Below are positions 1-6,957 of a DNA stretch of 12,554 bases, in pieces. This stretch comes from DTU049 sp033809015 (GTDB lineage Bacteria > Bacteroidota > Bacteroidia > Bacteroidales > DTU049), in contig JAPXMM010000076.1 of the NCBI GenBank assembly GCA_033809015.1, forward strand, positions 1 through 12,554. The letters are read 5' to 3'. Below the pieces are notes generated by a model, which did not search any database, was not told the DNA's origin, and saw only the letters and a list, made by a program, of their open reading frames with translations. The position numbers were made by a program, and so were the translations under genes. Position 1 is the stretch's first letter, and the number at the start of each line of letters is the position of its first letter.

Positions 1-1509
1 CATTGCCAACGGTAACAGCAGCAGCCTCACCTACTTCGATATGTAATGGAGCAACATCAGTATTAACAGCCAGTGGGGCGAGTACATACAGTTGGTCAGG
101 AGGATTAGGCACAGGAGCCAGTAAAACTGTAACACCAAATGCAACGACGACATATACAGTAACAGGTACAAGTACAGCTAATTGTACTAATACAGCGACA
201 GTGAGTGTAACTGTAAATCCATTGCCAACAGTTACANNNNNNNNNNNNNNNNNNNNNNNNNNNNNNNNNNNNNNNNNNNNNNNNNNNNNNNNNNNNNNNN
301 NNNNNNNNNNNNNNNNNNNNNNNNNNNNNNNNNNNNGCTACTGCAAGTCAAACAACAATATGTAATGGAGAAACTTCAGTATTGACGGCAAGTGGAGCCA
401 GTACATACAGTTGGTCAAATAGTTTAGGAAGTGGAGCAAGTAAAACAGTAACACCAAATGCAAATACAACATATACAGTTACAGGTACAAGTACAGCTAA
501 TTGTATTAATACAGCGACAGTGAGTGTAACTGTAAATCCATTGCCAACAGTTACAGCTACTGCAAGTCAAACAACAATATGTAATGGAGAAACTTCAGTA
601 TTGACGGCAAGTGGAGCCAGTACATACAGTTGGTCAAATAGTTTAGGAAGTGGAGCAAGTAAAACAGTAACACCAAATGCAACTACAACATATACAGTTA
701 CAGGAACTACTAATGAAGGGTGCACTGGTACGGCTTCTATAACAATTAATGTAACTCAACCTCTAATGATTAATTTTACAACAACACAATCGCATTGTGG
801 ACAATCAGATGGGAATATAATAACTAATGTAACTAGTGGTATTCCTCCTTACGTCTATCAGTGGTCTAATGGAGCTAATAGTCCAAATCTAAATAATATT
901 TCTGCTGGTAATTATAATTTAACAGTTATTGATGCTAACGGTTGTAGTAATTCTATTAATATAACTTTAACAGAAGCACCTTTGCCACAAGCCAATTTTG
1001 CCCCAAAGCCGCAAATCACAACTATTGATAATCCAATAATATATTTTGAAAACTATTCTACTGGTGCAATTTTTTATGAATGGGATTTTGGTGACGGAAA
1101 TATTTCAACTGATTATTCTCCTACACATTTATACGTAAATCCTGGAGAATACCATGTTGTTTTATTAGTATCAGATGAATACGGATGTATAGATACTGTC
1201 GGTGCAAATATAATTATTAGAGAGGCTAATACTTATTATGTTCCAAATGCATTTACTCCTAACAGAAATGAACTAAATGAAAGTTTTAATATTTTTGGTT
1301 CAGGTATAAATCCGAATACTTTTGAAATGAGGATTTTTGATAGATGGGGAAAAGAAATATTTTTCACTAAAGATATTAATCAAGGGTGGGATGGTACATT
1401 TAAGGGTGAAATAGTACCTGCTGGTATATATACTTATATAATAAAATTTGAAGATTCACAGGGGTATAGAAAAAATGTTATAACTGGTAAAGTTATATTA
1501 GCAAAATAG
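1..1509 (+). CDS. T9SS-secreted tandem-repeat surface protein, C-terminal part (5' end outside window, internal scaffold gap)
   Basis: This is the 3' part of a large extracellular protein; its start lies before the window. Reading begins in the codon split at the left edge and runs to the gap at 237. It resumes in frame at 337 (GCT ACT GCA) and stops with TAG at 1507-1509. In order it holds Thr/Ser-rich 73-residue repeats (to about 753), a SprB-like repeat (about 757-985, with SGIPPYVYQWSNG and DANGCS), a PKD domain (about 1000-1227, with YEWDFGDGN) and a gliding-motility-type C-terminal domain (about 1231-1506, with VPNAFTPN, FDRWGKEIF, GWDGTFKG and PAGIYTYII). That last domain is the type B sorting signal of the type IX secretion system, so the protein should cross the outer membrane and be surface-attached or released. 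Repeats plus PKD suggest an adhesin or gliding-type protein; the ligand is unknown. The apparent frame change across the N run is an artefact, because 100 is not divisible by three. Confidence 0.9.
3..753 (+). repeat. Tandem 219-nt (73-residue) coding repeats
   Basis: The unit begins at TTGCCAAC (Leu-Pro-Thr). Copies start at 3, 222 and 541, and the copy at 222 is interrupted by the scaffold gap. The distance from 3 to 222 is exactly 219 nt. Taking 222-236 plus 337-540 also gives exactly 219 nt. The blocks 337-485 and 556-704 differ at one base, and 165-236 differs from 484-555 at one base, so copies are almost identical at DNA level. Each full unit encodes two cysteines in fixed positions (ICNG and ANC), a likely disulfide, and a core resembling a bacterial Ig/PKD-like beta-sandwich. 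The last copy diverges after about 704 (TNEGC in place of STANC) and leads into the next domain. This is a protein repeat, not a CRISPR array. Confidence 0.93.
237..336. other. Scaffold gap (100 N) inside the tandem repeats
   Basis: There are exactly 100 unknown bases, the conventional placeholder for a gap of unknown size. Both edges fall on codon boundaries (last codon 234-236, first codon 337-339) and at the same phase of the 219-nt repeat. Butting the two edges together would make one complete unit. The real missing length is therefore probably zero or a whole multiple of 219 nt, meaning collapsed repeat copies. The length is not known from this sequence. Confidence 0.9.
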
Positions 1510-1535
1510 TTTTTGTATTTACAATAAAACTATTT
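1504..1535 (+). terminator. Candidate hairpin terminator overlapping the stop codon of the repeat protein gene
   Basis: AAATAGTTTT (1504-1513) and AAAACTATTT (1526-1535) are perfect 10-bp reverse complements around a 12-base loop. TTGT/ACAA within the loop could extend the pairing. The TAG stop lies in the left arm. The stem is A/T-rich and no clean U tract follows, so intrinsic termination is an inference; it may instead protect the mRNA 3' end. Its place between the adhesin gene and a good promoter for cinA supports a transcript end here. Confidence 0.5.
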
Positions 1536-1548
1536 CAAATCATTTAAG

Positions 1549-1579
1549 TTGATTACCTCGTAATGTTTTAATAATTTTG
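1549..1579 (+). promoter_or_regulatory. Bacteroidota-type promoter for cinA
   Basis: A TTG at 1549-1551 (-33 element) and TAATTTTG at 1572-1579 (-7 element, consensus TAnnTTTG) are separated by 20 nt, as expected for the primary sigma factor of this phylum. The start of transcription would fall near 1586, only a few bases before the ATG at 1592. The implied leader is very short. Confidence 0.6.
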
Positions 1580-1591
1580 TATAAAATTATT

Positions 1592-2830
1592 ATGGAGATT
1601 GCAATTTTAAGTATTGGGGATGAACTTTTGAGAGGTATAATTGATAATAAAAATGCTTCTTATATAGCTAATCAATTATTTATCAATGGTTTTCAGACTA
1701 AAACAATATTATCAGTAGCTGACGATATTGATGTTATTGTCAATGCTTTAGATGAATTATCAAAATCTCATGATATGATAATCGCTACTGGAGGATTAGG
1801 ACCTACTCCAGATGATAAAACTATTGAAGCTATTGCTGATTGGTTGAATGTACAACTGATTGTGAATGAAGAAGTAAAAAACTTAATTCAAAAATTTTAT
1901 AATAAACGAGGAGTGCCAATTAATCAATTCAGAGAACACATGGCTATGATTCCTCAGAATTCTGAATTATTACCAAATCCTGTCGGAGCAGCACCTGGCA
2001 TTAAAGTAAAAAAAGATAATGTAATTTTATTTAGTCTACCTGGAGTACCACAAGAAGCACAAACTATATTTGATCAGTCTGTTTTGCCATGGATTATTAA
2101 TAATTATTCTGCATATTTATGGAGTGCAGCTTATATTTTTAGAAATACTAGAGAAAGTGAAATAGCTGAATTTATAGAACCAATGATGGCAAAATTTGAT
2201 ACCTTGTCAGCTGCTTATCTCCCTTCTTATGGTTATCTCAGAATAGTTTTCACTGCTGAGAAAGATTATTCTCAAAATGTTGATTTTAAAAAATTTATCA
2301 GTAGTTTAATATATACTTTTAGAGAATTTTTTGTTTATGATGATATAGATAAACCTGAAGTTTATTTACATAAATTACTTATAAATTCTAAAAAAACCTT
2401 GTGTACATTAGAAAGTTGTACTGGTGGCACTGTAGCAAGTAAAATTGTTTCTAATGCTGGGAGTTCTGAATATTTCAAAGGTACATTAGTATGCTATTCT
2501 AATGAAATTAAAGAAGAAATTTTAGATGTACCAGAGGAAATCATATCTATTAAAGGTGCTGTTAGTAAAGAAACTGTAAGATATATGGCTGAAAATGGGA
2601 AAGAATTATTCGATACAGATTATGCTGTGGCTATAAGTGGTATAGCTGGCCCTAGTGGTGGCACTGAGGATAAACCCGTTGGATTAGTACATTTCGCCAT
2701 AGCTACTCCAATAAAAATTTTTCATTATGAATTTCATTTTCATGGGAATAGAGAAATAGTTATAGAATCAGCTTCTAATACAGCTATTTTACTATTGATT
2801 CAGCATATAGCACATTCTAATTTTGAATAG
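1592..2830 (+). CDS. cinA: CinA-like protein (molybdopterin-binding-like domain plus nicotinamide-nucleotide amidase domain)
   Basis: This is a 412-residue cytoplasmic protein of full family length. Residues 1-170 form the COG1058 molybdopterin-binding-like domain (SIGDELLRG at 7-15, GGLGPTPDD at 67-75), linked in some members to ADP-ribose pyrophosphatase activity. Residues about 255-412 form the PncC domain (ESCTGG at 274-279, GIAGPSGGTEDKPVGLV at 350-366), which deamidates nicotinamide mononucleotide to nicotinate mononucleotide in pyridine-nucleotide salvage. A competence-related role is historical and not supported here. I start at ATG 1592, giving MEIAILSIGDELL as in relatives. The upstream in-frame TTG at 1577 lies inside the -7 promoter element and would add residues not typical of the family. 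Nothing is truncated. The next gene follows after 76 nt on the same strand. Confidence 0.93.
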   Translation: MEIAILSIGDELLRGIIDNKNASYIANQLFINGFQTKTILSVADDIDVIVNALDELSKSHDMIIATGGLGPTPDDKTIEAIADWLNVQLIVNEEVKNLIQKFYNKRGVPINQFREHMAMIPQNSELLPNPVGAAPGIKVKKDNVILFSLPGVPQEAQTIFDQSVLPWIINNYSAYLWSAAYIFRNTRESEIAEFIEPMMAKFDTLSAAYLPSYGYLRIVFTAEKDYSQNVDFKKFISSLIYTFREFFVYDDIDKPEVYLHKLLINSKKTLCTLESCTGGTVASKIVSNAGSSEYFKGTLVCYSNEIKEEILDVPEEIISIKGAVSKETVRYMAENGKELFDTDYAVAISGIAGPSGGTEDKPVGLVHFAIATPIKIFHYEFHFHGNREIVIESASNTAILLLIQHIAHSNFE

Positions 2831-2906
2831 TTAATAAAAAACTAATAATAAAGGAACATTTTTTGCGTAAAATACTAATTATCTAAATCGTATTTCATAA
2901 AAAATT

Positions 2907-3635
2907 ATGAAGGAAGAAACAAAGAAACCATTATTTTTATTACTCATTACGCTGATTATAATGCTGATAATATATTTTATAATTAATAAATCGGAATATT
3001 ATTTTCCAAAAAGAGAAAATTATAATGTGTATGGTATAGATCTATCTTATTACCAGGGAGACCAGATTAATTGGGATACATTATTATATGGGAATGATTT
3101 ACCTATAGAATTTGTCTTTTTGAAGGCGTCTGAAGGTATAACCTTACAAGATAAGATGTTTGAAGAATATTCTAAAGAATTGATAAAAAGGAATGTTTGC
3201 TTTGGAGCTTATCATTATTTCGTAGCTGACATTAGCGGTAGTGAGCAAGCTAATAATTTTTTGAGTTCTATTAGTAATGTGAAAGTGAAACTGCCCTATG
3301 TGATCGATATTGAGAAATATACAGATAGAGAAGTAGCTGTGAGAAATTTAAATACGTTTATTCAAACGATTAATGATGAAACTACTCATGATATTATGAT
3401 TTATACAAATGTATCCACATATTATGATTTAATAATCGGTAATGATCTCGATCATTTACCTTTATGGATAGCATCATATAGAATAGATGAGCCACAGTTA
3501 CCAAAAGATTTTTTATTTTGGCAATATACAGATAGAGGGCGACTAAAAGGAATAAATACTAAAATAGATTTGAATGTCTTTAATGGTAGCTACAATAATT
3601 GGATGAAATATAAAAAAGCTTGTGGTTGCCAATAG
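2907..3635 (+). CDS. Membrane-anchored GH25 lysozyme (N-acetylmuramidase)
   Basis: This 242-residue protein is predicted to cleave the beta-1,4 bond between N-acetylmuramic acid and N-acetylglucosamine in peptidoglycan. After a short basic N-terminus, residues about 9-27 form one hydrophobic segment with no lipobox or clear cleavage site, so it probably stays anchored in the inner membrane facing the periplasm. The GH25 domain covers about 40-235. GIDLSYYQG (43-51) matches the family start, and VIDIE (132-136) carries the Asp-x-Glu pair (D134, E136). The C-terminal FWQYTD and KIDLNVFNG stretches (about 204-227) include D221. These acidic positions match the family's active-site residues. Possible roles are wall remodelling or attack on other bacteria; the anchor favours a housekeeping role. 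It lies 76 nt after cinA and converges with sufT, with 13 nt between the stops and no obvious terminator. No strong promoter element is visible in 2831-2906. Confidence 0.88.
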   Translation: MKEETKKPLFLLLITLIIMLIIYFIINKSEYYFPKRENYNVYGIDLSYYQGDQINWDTLLYGNDLPIEFVFLKASEGITLQDKMFEEYSKELIKRNVCFGAYHYFVADISGSEQANNFLSSISNVKVKLPYVIDIEKYTDREVAVRNLNTFIQTINDETTHDIMIYTNVSTYYDLIIGNDLDHLPLWIASYRIDEPQLPKDFLFWQYTDRGRLKGINTKIDLNVFNGSYNNWMKYKKACGCQ

Positions 3636-3648
3636 AGAGTAAACAAAA

Positions 3649-3951
3649 TCAGAACAAACCTAGTTGTAATTTAGCTTCTTCAGACATCATATCAGGAGAC
3701 CAAGGTGGATCAAAAGTTAAATTGATTTTTATATCATTCACCCCTTCTAAATTACTCAGAGAAGCTTTTACATCATCTAAGATCATTTCAGAGATAGGGC
3801 AATTAGGTGCTGTCATAGTCATTGTAATAATTATATCATTATTTTCAGTAACCTCAACATTATAGACTATGCCAAGATCCCAGATATTAACAGGAATTTC
3901 TGGATCGAAAACAGTTTTTAAAATTTCAATAACATTATCTTTGTTTATCAT
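3649..3951 (-). CDS. sufT: SufT-type DUF59/MIP18 family iron-sulfur maturation factor
   Basis: This 100-residue protein consists of a single DUF59 (MIP18-like) domain. DPEIPVNIWDLGIVY (16-30) is the family signature, TAPNCP (47-52) carries the conserved Cys51, and FDPPWSPDMMSEEAKLQLGL fills 80-99. Proteins of this family act as accessory factors in maturation and insertion of iron-sulfur clusters. Its 5' end overlaps sufE by 17 nt in another frame, which suggests translational coupling. It is the last gene of the sufS-sufE-sufT block and ends 13 nt from the convergent lysozyme gene. PaaD-like proteins share the fold, but no phenylacetate genes are present and the suf neighbours settle the assignment. 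Confidence 0.88.
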   Translation of the reverse strand: MINKDNVIEILKTVFDPEIPVNIWDLGIVYNVEVTENNDIIITMTMTAPNCPISEMILDDVKASLSNLEGVNDIKINLTFDPPWSPDMMSEEAKLQLGLF

Positions 3952-4378
3952 TGCTAATATTTTTTAATAAATATGCCTCAGCATATAATTTTACTTGTTT
4001 TATTAAACTACGTAATCCGTTAGAACGAGTAGGAGAGAGATGGGAATGAAGTCCGATATTATCAAAGACTTCAAAATTATAATTTATGATATCCTGCAAT
4101 GGTTCACCATTAACAAGTTCTATAACAATAGCTGCCATACCTTTTGTGATAATAGCATCACCATCAGCTTTACAAAACAAACAACCATCTTTATTCTCAC
4201 AAAATAACCATAATTGAGATTGACAACCATTTATTAAATATTGTGGAGTTTTATATTTAGGATCTAATGGTTCTAAATTCCGAGCTTTATCGATTAAAAT
4301 ATTATATCTATCCATCCAGTCATCAAAGATAGAAAACTCTTCTTCTATTTGTTTAGCCTTTAATTCTATATTATTCAT
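3935..4378 (-). CDS. sufE: SufE sulfur-acceptor protein
   Basis: This 147-residue cytoplasmic protein accepts persulfide sulfur from the cysteine desulfurase SufS and passes it to the cluster scaffold. The acceptor cysteine is Cys52 in the loop LINGCQSQLW (48-57), matching the family's conserved GCQS. The C-terminal half has DAIITKGMAAIVIELVNG (about 74-91) and GLHSHLSPTRSNGL (109-122), both typical. Extra cysteines occur at 60, 66 and 69 (FCENKDGCLFC), close to the acceptor loop; this looks like ordinary family variation. Six bases separate it from the upstream sufS stop, and it overlaps sufT downstream by 17 nt. All three genes are therefore almost certainly one transcript. The length is normal for the family. 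Confidence 0.92.
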   Translation of the reverse strand: MNNIELKAKQIEEEFSIFDDWMDRYNILIDKARNLEPLDPKYKTPQYLINGCQSQLWLFCENKDGCLFCKADGDAIITKGMAAIVIELVNGEPLQDIINYNFEVFDNIGLHSHLSPTRSNGLRSLIKQVKLYAEAYLLKNISNDKQR

Positions 4379-4384
4379 AACTAA

Positions 4385-5608
4385 CTAATTCTTGTTAAAA
4401 AATTTATACACAGTCTTTAATCCTTCTACTAATTTATCAATTTCATCTTTAGTATTATAAGGAGCAAAAGAAGCTCTGATAGTGCCAGTAACACCTAATA
4501 TTTTCATAAGAGGTTGAGCACAGTGATGACCAACTCTTACAGCAATTTTCAATTCATCCAAAATTGAAGCAGCATCATATGGGTGAATATCGTTGAAAAC
4601 AAAAGACAAAGCCCCATAATGTTTTTGCTCTGGATGAGCAAAAATTTTAATGTAAGGTAAAGAAGATAATTTTTCGTATGCATAATTCCAAAGCTCTTCC
4701 TCATAAGCAAACATTTGATTTTTGTCAAATTGATTTATAAAATCTATAGTAGCTCCCCAGGCAATAGCATCAGCAAAATTTGGTGTGCCAGCTTCAAACT
4801 TAAATGGTAATTCATTGAAAGTAGTATTATCTGTAGTTACAAGATCAATCATTTCGCCGCCACTCTGATATGGAGGCATAGCATTTAACCATTTTTCTTT
4901 GCCATATAAAATTCCCATACCAGTAGGACCATAGCATTTATGAGCGGAGAGTGCTACAAAATCAGCATCTAATTTTTGTACATCTATAGCTATATGAGGA
5001 AAAGATTGGGCAGCATCTACAATAACCGGAATATTTCTAGAATGAGCAAAATCTATAATTTCATTAATAGGAGTAGCTATTCCTAAAACATTACTAACTT
5101 GAGTAATAGCAATAATTTTTGTATTGCTATCGACTAATTTCTTAAATGCATCAAGGTCAAGTTCAAAATTTGTTTGATCAAATGGAATAACACGAAAATC
5201 TAATTTTTTTCTTTTAGCAGCTAGTTGCCACGGTACGAAATTACTATGATGCTCTATAGATGTAGTAATGATGTTATCACCAGCATTGCAAAATTGCTCT
5301 ATATAGCTAAAAGCAACTAAATTAATAGCTTCAGTAGTACCTTTGGTAAAGATAATCTCATAATTATTTTTTGCATTTATAAAATTTTGAATTTTATTTC
5401 TAGCTTCCTCAAATAATTCGGTAGCTTTAGTAGACAAATAATGGGCTCCACGATGTACATTGGCATTATAATGTGAATAAAAAAAATTCAGAGTATCTAT
5501 GGTCTCAATATTTTTTTGCGTAGTTGCAGCATTATCTAAATAAATAATATCATTATCTAACGAATAAAAAGGGAAATGATTACGAAAAGAATTAACATCC
5601 CATGGCAT
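4385..5608 (-). CDS. sufS: SufS cysteine desulfurase (PLP-dependent)
   Basis: This 407-residue enzyme converts cysteine to alanine and holds the sulfur as a persulfide for SufE. It is a fold-type I aminotransferase-class protein of full length. Visible residues are IYLDNAATTQ (22-31) at the N-terminus, the SIEHHSN segment (117-123) that contacts the cofactor, Asp198 in VDAAQS, the PLP-binding Lys224 in SAHKCYGPTG, and the catalytic Cys363 in RVGHHCAQP. RASFAPYNT (378-386) closes the domain. The short loop around RVGHHCAQP marks the SufS (group II) type rather than NifS/IscS. The start is ATG at 5608, giving MPWDVNSFRNHFP as in homologues. It leads the sufS-sufE-sufT unit. The scaffold genes sufB, sufC and sufD, often placed just upstream in Bacteroidota, are absent and a divergent lacI gene is found instead. 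Confidence 0.95.
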   Translation of the reverse strand: MPWDVNSFRNHFPFYSLDNDIIYLDNAATTQKNIETIDTLNFFYSHYNANVHRGAHYLSTKATELFEEARNKIQNFINAKNNYEIIFTKGTTEAINLVAFSYIEQFCNAGDNIITTSIEHHSNFVPWQLAAKRKKLDFRVIPFDQTNFELDLDAFKKLVDSNTKIIAITQVSNVLGIATPINEIIDFAHSRNIPVIVDAAQSFPHIAIDVQKLDADFVALSAHKCYGPTGMGILYGKEKWLNAMPPYQSGGEMIDLVTTDNTTFNELPFKFEAGTPNFADAIAWGATIDFINQFDKNQMFAYEEELWNYAYEKLSSLPYIKIFAHPEQKHYGALSFVFNDIHPYDAASILDELKIAVRVGHHCAQPLMKILGVTGTIRASFAPYNTKDEIDKLVEGLKTVYKFFNKN

Positions 5609-5643
5609 AAAGTACTATTTTTTTAAAAAATTAATAATAATTA

Positions 5644-5651
5644 CAAAAATA
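5644..5651 (-). promoter_or_regulatory. Candidate -7 promoter element for sufS-sufE-sufT
   Basis: CAAAAATA on the plus strand reads TATTTTTG on the minus strand, a full match to TAnnTTTG, about 36 nt upstream of the sufS ATG. A poorer match (GATATTTG) lies farther out at 5684-5691. No -33 element at the right distance is evident. A transcript start near 5637 would give a leader of about 30 nt. Such short A/T-rich motifs are frequent by chance in this sequence. Confidence 0.4.
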
Positions 5652-5794
5652 AAATAATTTGGAGACATGGCATGATTTTATAACAAATATCATTTTATGG
5701 ATTATAGGTTTTATGTAGGAACTTAAAAAGTTTTTATAATTATTTTTTTAAATTGAAATGATACATATACACTCTTAAGGAATATAGTCATTTC

Positions 5795-5806
5795 TGATAC
5801 GTTTAA
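5795..5806 (+). promoter_or_regulatory. Weak second LacI-type operator candidate
   Basis: TGATACGTTTAA is an imperfect CG-centred palindrome (8 of 12 positions symmetric). Its centre is 65 bp upstream of the stronger site at 5859-5872. It contains one of only two CG dinucleotides in the whole 298-bp intergenic region. It could be an auxiliary site for looping, but the symmetry is poor. Confidence 0.2.
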
Positions 5807-5858
5807 AAAAATAAATTTATTATTGATTTAACTTTTAATTCAAAATAATTTTAAAAAA

Positions 5859-5872
5859 CTAAAACGATTTAG
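5859..5872 (+). promoter_or_regulatory. Candidate operator for the LacI-family regulator
   Basis: CTAAAACGATTTAG is an imperfect palindrome, symmetric at 12 of 14 positions around a central CG. This is the typical form of LacI/GalR-family operators, where hinge helices insert at the central CG step. It ends 10 nt before the -7 element at 5883 and covers the place where the -33 element would be, so bound repressor would block RNA polymerase. It lies 34 nt upstream of the regulator's own ATG, implying autoregulation and control of the genes downstream. The binding protein and its sugar effector are inferred. Confidence 0.5.
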
Positions 5873-5882
5873 ATTATTTTTA

Positions 5883-5890
5883 TATCTTTG
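5883..5890 (+). promoter_or_regulatory. -7 promoter element of the lacI-GH92-permease-kinase operon
   Basis: TATCTTTG is a full match to the Bacteroidota -7 consensus TAnnTTTG. The ATG of the regulator is only 16 nt downstream, so the leader would be about 10 nt. No TTTG-type -33 element is present at the usual spacing; that position is taken by the operator candidate. This is the only good plus-strand promoter match I see near the cluster. Confidence 0.55.
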
Positions 5891-5906
5891 TAGCATAATT
5901 ATTTTT

Positions 5907-6953
5907 ATGACTCATTTAAAAAATGTTTCTTTGAGCTATATAGCAGAAGAGTTAGGAGTATCTAAGACTCTAGTTTCTATGGTCATGAATGGTAATGGTG
6001 ACAAATATGGAATCAGTAAAAAAACTCAAGAGCGAGTATTGAAACTAGCCAAGGATCTAGATTATAAGCCCAATCAATTTGCTCGTGGATTGAGAATAGG
6101 TAAATCTAATACAATAGGGTTGGTAGTTTCTGATATCTCTAATTCATTTTATGCTCGTATTGCTCGCCATATTGAAGATTATTGTAGTCAACAAGATTAC
6201 AATTTAATTATTTGTAATAGTGATGAAAACCAAGAAAAAGAAATAAAAATAATAAATAATTTGATCAATAAGCAAGTAGATGGACTGATAATTTCTTCTA
6301 CTATTAATGATACAAAGCACCTTGAACTACTCAATGGCAAAGACATTCCTTTTGTTTTGATAGACAGAATATATCGCGATTATCCATGCAATCATGTAAT
6401 TGTTGACAATATTCAAGGAGCTAAAGATGCTACATCATATCTCATTAGAAAAGGACATAGAAATATTGCTTGTTTTACTATTTCACCTAAGTACATTAGC
6501 ACACAAGTGGATAGATATCTCGGTTATAGATCTGCAATAGAAGAACATCATTTGCACTTTAATAGAAAAAATCATGAAGTAATTCCGAGAGATGACATAT
6601 ATAATAGTATTTTTAGGATAATAAAAATTAGGAAAAATAATAAATCTTTACCTACGGCTATATTTTTGGCTAATAATCAAATAACATTATCACTATTAAA
6701 AGTTTGTAGCGATTTAGAAATAAATATTCCTGAAGATATATCTATAGTGAGTTTTGATGATATTGAAGTTTTTAGCTTCACTAAACCATCTATCACCTGT
6801 GTATCACAGCCTATTGAAAGCATATCACAAAATGCTGTAAAAATATTATTAGAGTTGATAGGGAAAGCTGATATGTATAAAGGTACATTAAAACAGATTT
6901 CTCTAGAAACTAGCCTAATTAAACGTCATTCTGTGAAAAAAATTAATAATTAA
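5907..6953 (+). CDS. LacI/GalR-family transcriptional regulator
   Basis: This 348-residue protein has the standard two-part architecture. Residues about 7-30 form the helix-turn-helix (SLSYIAEELGVSKTLVSMVM) and 54-66 the hinge region (KPNQFARGLRIGK, with the usual Ala-Arg-x-Leu). Residues 68-340 form the periplasmic-binding-protein-like effector domain, with IGLVVSDISNSFYARI at its start, VDGLIIS at 124-130 and DISIVSFDD at 277-285. It should bind DNA as a dimer and be released or activated by a sugar ligand; the ligand is not readable from sequence. It heads a cluster in which the GH92 gene begins 4 nt after its stop, followed by a permease and a ROK kinase, so a mannose-related signal is the natural inference. 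A palindromic operator candidate sits 34 nt upstream, suggesting autoregulation. No Shine-Dalgarno is seen. Confidence 0.92.
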   Translation: MTHLKNVSLSYIAEELGVSKTLVSMVMNGNGDKYGISKKTQERVLKLAKDLDYKPNQFARGLRIGKSNTIGLVVSDISNSFYARIARHIEDYCSQQDYNLIICNSDENQEKEIKIINNLINKQVDGLIISSTINDTKHLELLNGKDIPFVLIDRIYRDYPCNHVIVDNIQGAKDATSYLIRKGHRNIACFTISPKYISTQVDRYLGYRSAIEEHHLHFNRKNHEVIPRDDIYNSIFRIIKIRKNNKSLPTAIFLANNQITLSLLKVCSDLEINIPEDISIVSFDDIEVFSFTKPSITCVSQPIESISQNAVKILLELIGKADMYKGTLKQISLETSLIKRHSVKKINN

Positions 6954-6957
6954 AGAT

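Noticed and set aside
236..382. Frameshift or two separate genes across the N run
   Set aside because: The frame difference comes only from a 100-base placeholder; both edges are on codon boundaries and in repeat register.
1..753. Regularly spaced repeats resembling a CRISPR array
   Set aside because: The period is 219 nt, both the repeat and the 'spacer' parts are conserved, and the whole unit is translated in one frame as a protein module.
2828..2844. TAGTT...AACTA hairpin at the end of cinA as a terminator
   Set aside because: The stem is only 5 bp, A/T-rich, with no T tract after it; such pairings are expected by chance here.
2883..2896. CTAAATCGTATTTC upstream of the lysozyme gene as a second operator for the lacI-family protein
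   Set aside because: It matches one orientation of the operator candidate at 11 of 14 positions but is itself barely palindromic, and the gene has no link to sugar use.
3620..3865. Plus-strand open frame over sufT
   Set aside because: It lies antisense to sufT, which has full family motifs, and its translation resembles nothing.
5720..5750. AACTT-AAA-AAGTT hairpin followed by T-rich sequence in the divergent intergenic region
   Set aside because: The 5-bp A/T stem is too weak to call a terminator and there is no upstream plus-strand gene that would need one.
5609..5906. RNA gene or riboswitch in the intergenic region
   Set aside because: The region is almost entirely A and T with no extended stable pairing and no tRNA-like or riboswitch-like motifs; only promoter and operator candidates are supportable.
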